From: Micromonospora sp. U21
Lineage (GTDB): Bacteria; Actinomycetota; Actinomycetes; Mycobacteriales; Micromonosporaceae
NCBI RefSeq assembly: GCF_018070045.1
Contig: NZ_JAGPYK010000004.1
Coordinates: forward strand, 248,001-312,000
Direction: 5' to 3'
DNA length: 64,000 nucleotides
Shown here: one piece after another, positions 61,698-64,000 of the stretch
Layout of the letters: each line of letters starts with the position of its first letter
Position numbering within the stretch: the first letter of the stretch is position 1
Translations under genes and position numbers: made by a program
Notes under the pieces: generated by a model
Seen by the model: only the letters and a program-made list of their open reading frames with translations
The model's database searches: none
Told to the model about the DNA's origin: nothing

Positions 61698-63065
61698 ATG
61701 ACCACACCGATCATGTCCGAGGCCCAGGTGCGGGCCGCCGTCGAGCGGGAGATGCCCGGTGTCCGGGCCGACCTGGAGCGCCTCGTCCGCATCCCCGGCA
61801 TCGCCTTCGAGGGCTTCGACCACTCACACGTGGAGCGCTCCGCCGAGGCGGTCGCCGAGCTGCTGCGCGGCTGTGGCCTGGACGTCGACATCGTGCGTTC
61901 CGGCGGGCAGCCAGCGGTGATCGGCCGCCGTGCCGCCCCGGCCGGCGCGCCCACCGTGCTGCTCTACGCCCACCATGACGTGCAGCCGGTCGGCGACCGG
62001 TCGCTGTGGGAGTCCGACCCGTTCGAGCCGGTCGAGCGCGACGGTCGGCTCTACGGCCGGGGCGCGGCCGACGACAAGGCCGGCATCATGGCGCACATCG
62101 CGGCGCTGCGCGCGTACGGTGACGCGCTGCCTGTCGGCGTGGTGCTCTTCATCGAGGGCGAGGAGGAGTACGGCTCCGATTCGCTGGAGCGGCTGCTGGC
62201 CGAGCACCGCGACGAGATCGCCTCGGACGTCATCGTGATCGCCGACTCCGGCAACTGGGACATCGGCGTACCGGCGCTGACCACCTCGCTGCGCGGCATC
62301 GTCAACTGCTTCGTCGAGGTTCGTACGCTGGACCACGCGGTGCACAGCGGCATGTTCGGCGGTGCCGTCCCGGACGCGCTCACCGCGCTGGTCCGGCTGC
62401 TGGCCACCCTGCACGACGACGCCGGTGACGTGGCGGTGGACGGGCTGGTCGGCCGCGTGGGCGCCACCGTCGACTACCCCGAGGACCGGGTCCGGGCCGA
62501 GGCCGGGCTGGCCGAGGGCGTGCAGTTCATCGGCACCGGCCGGATCACCGACCGGCTCTGGACCAAGCCCGCGCTGGCGGTGCTCGGCATCGACGCGCCG
62601 TCCACCGGCGAGGCGCCGAACGCCCTGGTCCCGTCCGCGAAGGCGAAGCTGAGCATCCGGCTCGCCCCGGGCGACGACCCCAGGCGGGCTTATGCCGCGG
62701 TGCGCGCGCACCTGGAGAAGCACGCGCCGTGGGGCGCGCAGGTGACGGTCTCCTTCGAGCACGACGGCGACCCCTGTGTGATCGACGCTTCCGGGCCGAT
62801 GTTCGACGCCGCCCGCTCGGCGTTCCGGCAGGCCTGGGACGGCACCGACCCGGTGGACATCGGCGTCGGCGGGTCGATCCCGTTCATCGCCACCTTCCAG
62901 GAGATGTTCCCGAAGGCGGCGATCCTGGTCACCGGTGTGGAGGACCCGCACGCCCGCGCGCACGGCCCGAACGAGAGCCTGCACCTCGGGGAGTTCGCCC
63001 GGGTCTGCCTCGCCGAGGCGCTGCTGCTGGGCAAGGTGGCCGCGGCGGGCTCGAACGGGAGCTAG
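61698..63065 (+). CDS. M20-family dipeptidase
   Basis: A 455-residue metal-dependent peptidase. Ligands: His/Asp in LLYAHHDVQPVG, Asp in GRGAADDKAGI, catalytic Glu pair in FIEGEEEYGSDS, Asp in VIADSGNW and the final His in NESLHLGEF. An inserted dimerisation domain (~200-330) is present. It would cleave dipeptides or N-acyl amino acids. ATG 61698 is seven bases after TACGAT, so it is leaderless; ATG 61689 overlaps the -10. Confidence 0.92.
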   Translation: MTTPIMSEAQVRAAVEREMPGVRADLERLVRIPGIAFEGFDHSHVERSAEAVAELLRGCGLDVDIVRSGGQPAVIGRRAAPAGAPTVLLYAHHDVQPVGDRSLWESDPFEPVERDGRLYGRGAADDKAGIMAHIAALRAYGDALPVGVVLFIEGEEEYGSDSLERLLAEHRDEIASDVIVIADSGNWDIGVPALTTSLRGIVNCFVEVRTLDHAVHSGMFGGAVPDALTALVRLLATLHDDAGDVAVDGLVGRVGATVDYPEDRVRAEAGLAEGVQFIGTGRITDRLWTKPALAVLGIDAPSTGEAPNALVPSAKAKLSIRLAPGDDPRRAYAAVRAHLEKHAPWGAQVTVSFEHDGDPCVIDASGPMFDAARSAFRQAWDGTDPVDIGVGGSIPFIATFQEMFPKAAILVTGVEDPHARAHGPNESLHLGEFARVCLAEALLLGKVAAAGSNGS

Positions 63066-63142
63066 GTGTCGGAACCGTAACTTCCGGTGTGATCTGGGAG
63101 TTTGCGGTGTGTCGGGCGCGGGGCTGTTATAGCCTTTCGAAC

Positions 63143-63349
63143 ATGAGTACGAACGAGGTGATGGCCCGGTTGGGGGCCGCCGTCAGCGCGCTGGGGGACG
63201 TCGACGTCTCCGCGTGGTCCGAGGACACGCTCAAAGAACAGCTCGGTGAGCTCTCCGCCGCCCTGGTCGCCCTCGACTCGGTGCTCTCCCGGGTCGCCGG
63301 CGAGGTCCGCGCCCGGGGGCTGCGCATCGAGGAACCCGTCTCCGCCTGA
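63143..63349 (+). CDS. small helical protein resembling a DUF222 N-terminus
   Basis: A 68-residue helical protein (MARLGAAVSALGDVDVSAWS, LGELSAALVALDSVLSRV, ending ARGLRIEEPVSA). The rhythm resembles the first helices of DUF222/HNH proteins but the frame then stops. ATG is leaderless (TAGCCT seven bases upstream). It could be a genuine short gene or a remnant; no HNH motif follows. Confidence 0.65.
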   Translation: MSTNEVMARLGAAVSALGDVDVSAWSEDTLKEQLGELSAALVALDSVLSRVAGEVRARGLRIEEPVSA

Positions 63350-63379
63350 TCCGCCGTCCACGTGGTCGGCGACTTCCTG

Positions 63380-63419
63380 CCGACACCGCCCGGGCACGGC
63401 AATGCCCGGGCGGTGTCGG
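63380..63419 (+). terminator. hairpin terminator before the ligase gene
   Basis: A perfect 17-bp stem (63380-63396 with 63403-63419) with a 6-base loop, 31 bases after the small gene's stop. Confidence 0.7.
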
Positions 63420-63433
63420 GGGTGACTGGCAGG

Positions 63434-64000
63434 ATGAACCTCGTGCGGTTTCTCGACCTGGCAGCCACGTCCGCCGCCGTCGGTGCCACCAGCGGCCGGC
63501 GGGCGAAGGTGGAGTTGCTCGCCGACGCGCTGCGCCGGCTCGACCCGGCCGAGGTGGAGCCCGGCGCCGGCTATCTCGCCGGTGAGCTGCGTCAGCGGCA
63601 GACCGGAGTGGGTTATGCGAGCCTGCGTGACCTGCCGCCACCGGCCGCCCAGCCGACGTTGACCGTGGCCGCCGTCGACGCGGCCGTCGAGCAGATCGCC
63701 GCAGTGCACGGCGCGGGCTCGCAGGCGCGACGCCGAGCGCTGCTCGGGGCCCTCTACGCGGCGGCGACCGTCGAGGAGCAGCGGCTGCTCACCAACCTCT
63801 TCAGCGGCGAACTGCGGCAGGGCGCCCAGGCCGGGCTGCTCGCCGACGCGGTGGCCCGGGCCGCCGAGGTGCCGGTGACGGCGGTCCGTCGGGCCCTGCT
63901 GCTCGCCGGTGACCTGCGGGCGGTGGCGGTGGCCGCGCTTGTCGGAGGTGCCGCCGAGCTGGCCGGGTTCGGCCTGCGGGTCGGCCGGCCGCTGGCGCCG
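63434..64000 (+). CDS. ATP-dependent DNA ligase, 5' part (cut by window edge)
   Basis: 189 codons of an open frame that runs off the right edge. The residues RFLDLAATSAAVGATSGRRAKVELLADAL and YLAGELRQRQTGVGYASL match the N-terminal all-helical domain of actinobacterial ATP-dependent ligases (LigB/LigC type). The adenylation lysine motif (KxDG) would lie downstream. ATG 63434 and GTG 63443 are both possible starts. Confidence 0.85.
   Translation, partial: MNLVRFLDLAATSAAVGATSGRRAKVELLADALRRLDPAEVEPGAGYLAGELRQRQTGVGYASLRDLPPPAAQPTLTVAAVDAAVEQIAAVHGAGSQARRRALLGALYAAATVEEQRLLTNLFSGELRQGAQAGLLADAVARAAEVPVTAVRRALLLAGDLRAVAVAALVGGAAELAGFGLRVGRPLAP

Overview
The window is very GC-rich (roughly 73% by eye), with dense short-spaced genes, GTG/TTG starts and actinobacterial signatures: an F420/PPOX-type flavin protein, a TspO homologue, late cobamide genes, DnaA boxes of the form TTGTCCACA, and many leaderless promoters. 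It is most consistent with a chromosome segment from a Micromonosporaceae such as Micromonospora. That placement is inference from gene content and style, not from a marker gene. Most of the window reads as core chromosome. The clearest accessory patch is 48.6-52.6 kb.

Layout. 1-1.7 kb: a SpoIIE-type phosphatase cut by the left edge, divergent from a MarR regulator. 1.9-5.8 kb: a xylose module (ROK repressor divergent from xylA-xylB, with a visible operator). 5.9-7.3 kb: an MFS transporter. 7.5-13.9 kb: an alpha-glucoside module on the minus strand (lipoprotein binding protein, two permeases, LacI regulator, GH13 alpha-glucosidase with an apparent CTG start). 14-19 kb: M23 peptidase, TspO, a four-gene minus operon (nucleotidyltransferase, BON, metallophosphoesterase, tiny membrane protein), a thymidylate-kinase-like protein and an SDR. 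19.3-21.3 kb: murR-murQ for MurNAc-6-phosphate recycling. 21.6-23.7 kb: a group 2 sigma factor facing an NlpC/P60 hydrolase. 24-27.5 kb: small conserved proteins. 27.8-29 kb: aroG with an attenuator-like leader. 30-32.8 kb: an M16 protease pair. 33-36.3 kb: asd, PPOX, CBS and a winged-helix protein. 36.5-39 kb: an SCP2-like protein coupled to a glycogen-debranching-type enzyme. 39-42.8 kb: hydrolase, PlsC, isochorismatase and GlxA-type regulator. 42.9-46 kb: a three-gene two-component system with one degenerate sensor. 46-50.4 kb: small accessory enzymes, a pseudogene and a palindromic element.

50.4-52.6 kb looks like the remains of an integrative element. It lies between a degenerate copy of a tRNA 3' end and an intact tRNA-Arg(UCU), and carries a GntR regulator with a ladder of palindromic operators, but no integrase is visible. 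52.7-64 kb: a probable degenerate protease-fold protein, a serine aminopeptidase-type hydrolase, an HPF-like protein, an SSB paralogue preceded by two perfect DnaA boxes, cobD-cobQ, rhodanese, a second copy of the palindromic element, a uridine-kinase-like protein, M48 and M20 peptidases, and the start of an ATP-dependent DNA ligase.

Carbon uptake is the main functional theme. Xylose and alpha-glucosides have dedicated regulators and enzymes, the debranching-type enzyme would act on glycogen, and murQ recycles wall sugars. I see no CRISPR array, no biosynthetic cluster and no complete mobile element. The most unusual signals are the two-copy palindromic repeat, the aroG leader, the DnaA boxes before the SSB paralogue, the decayed tRNA-Arg element and the recurrent TANNNT-N6/7-start leaderless architecture.
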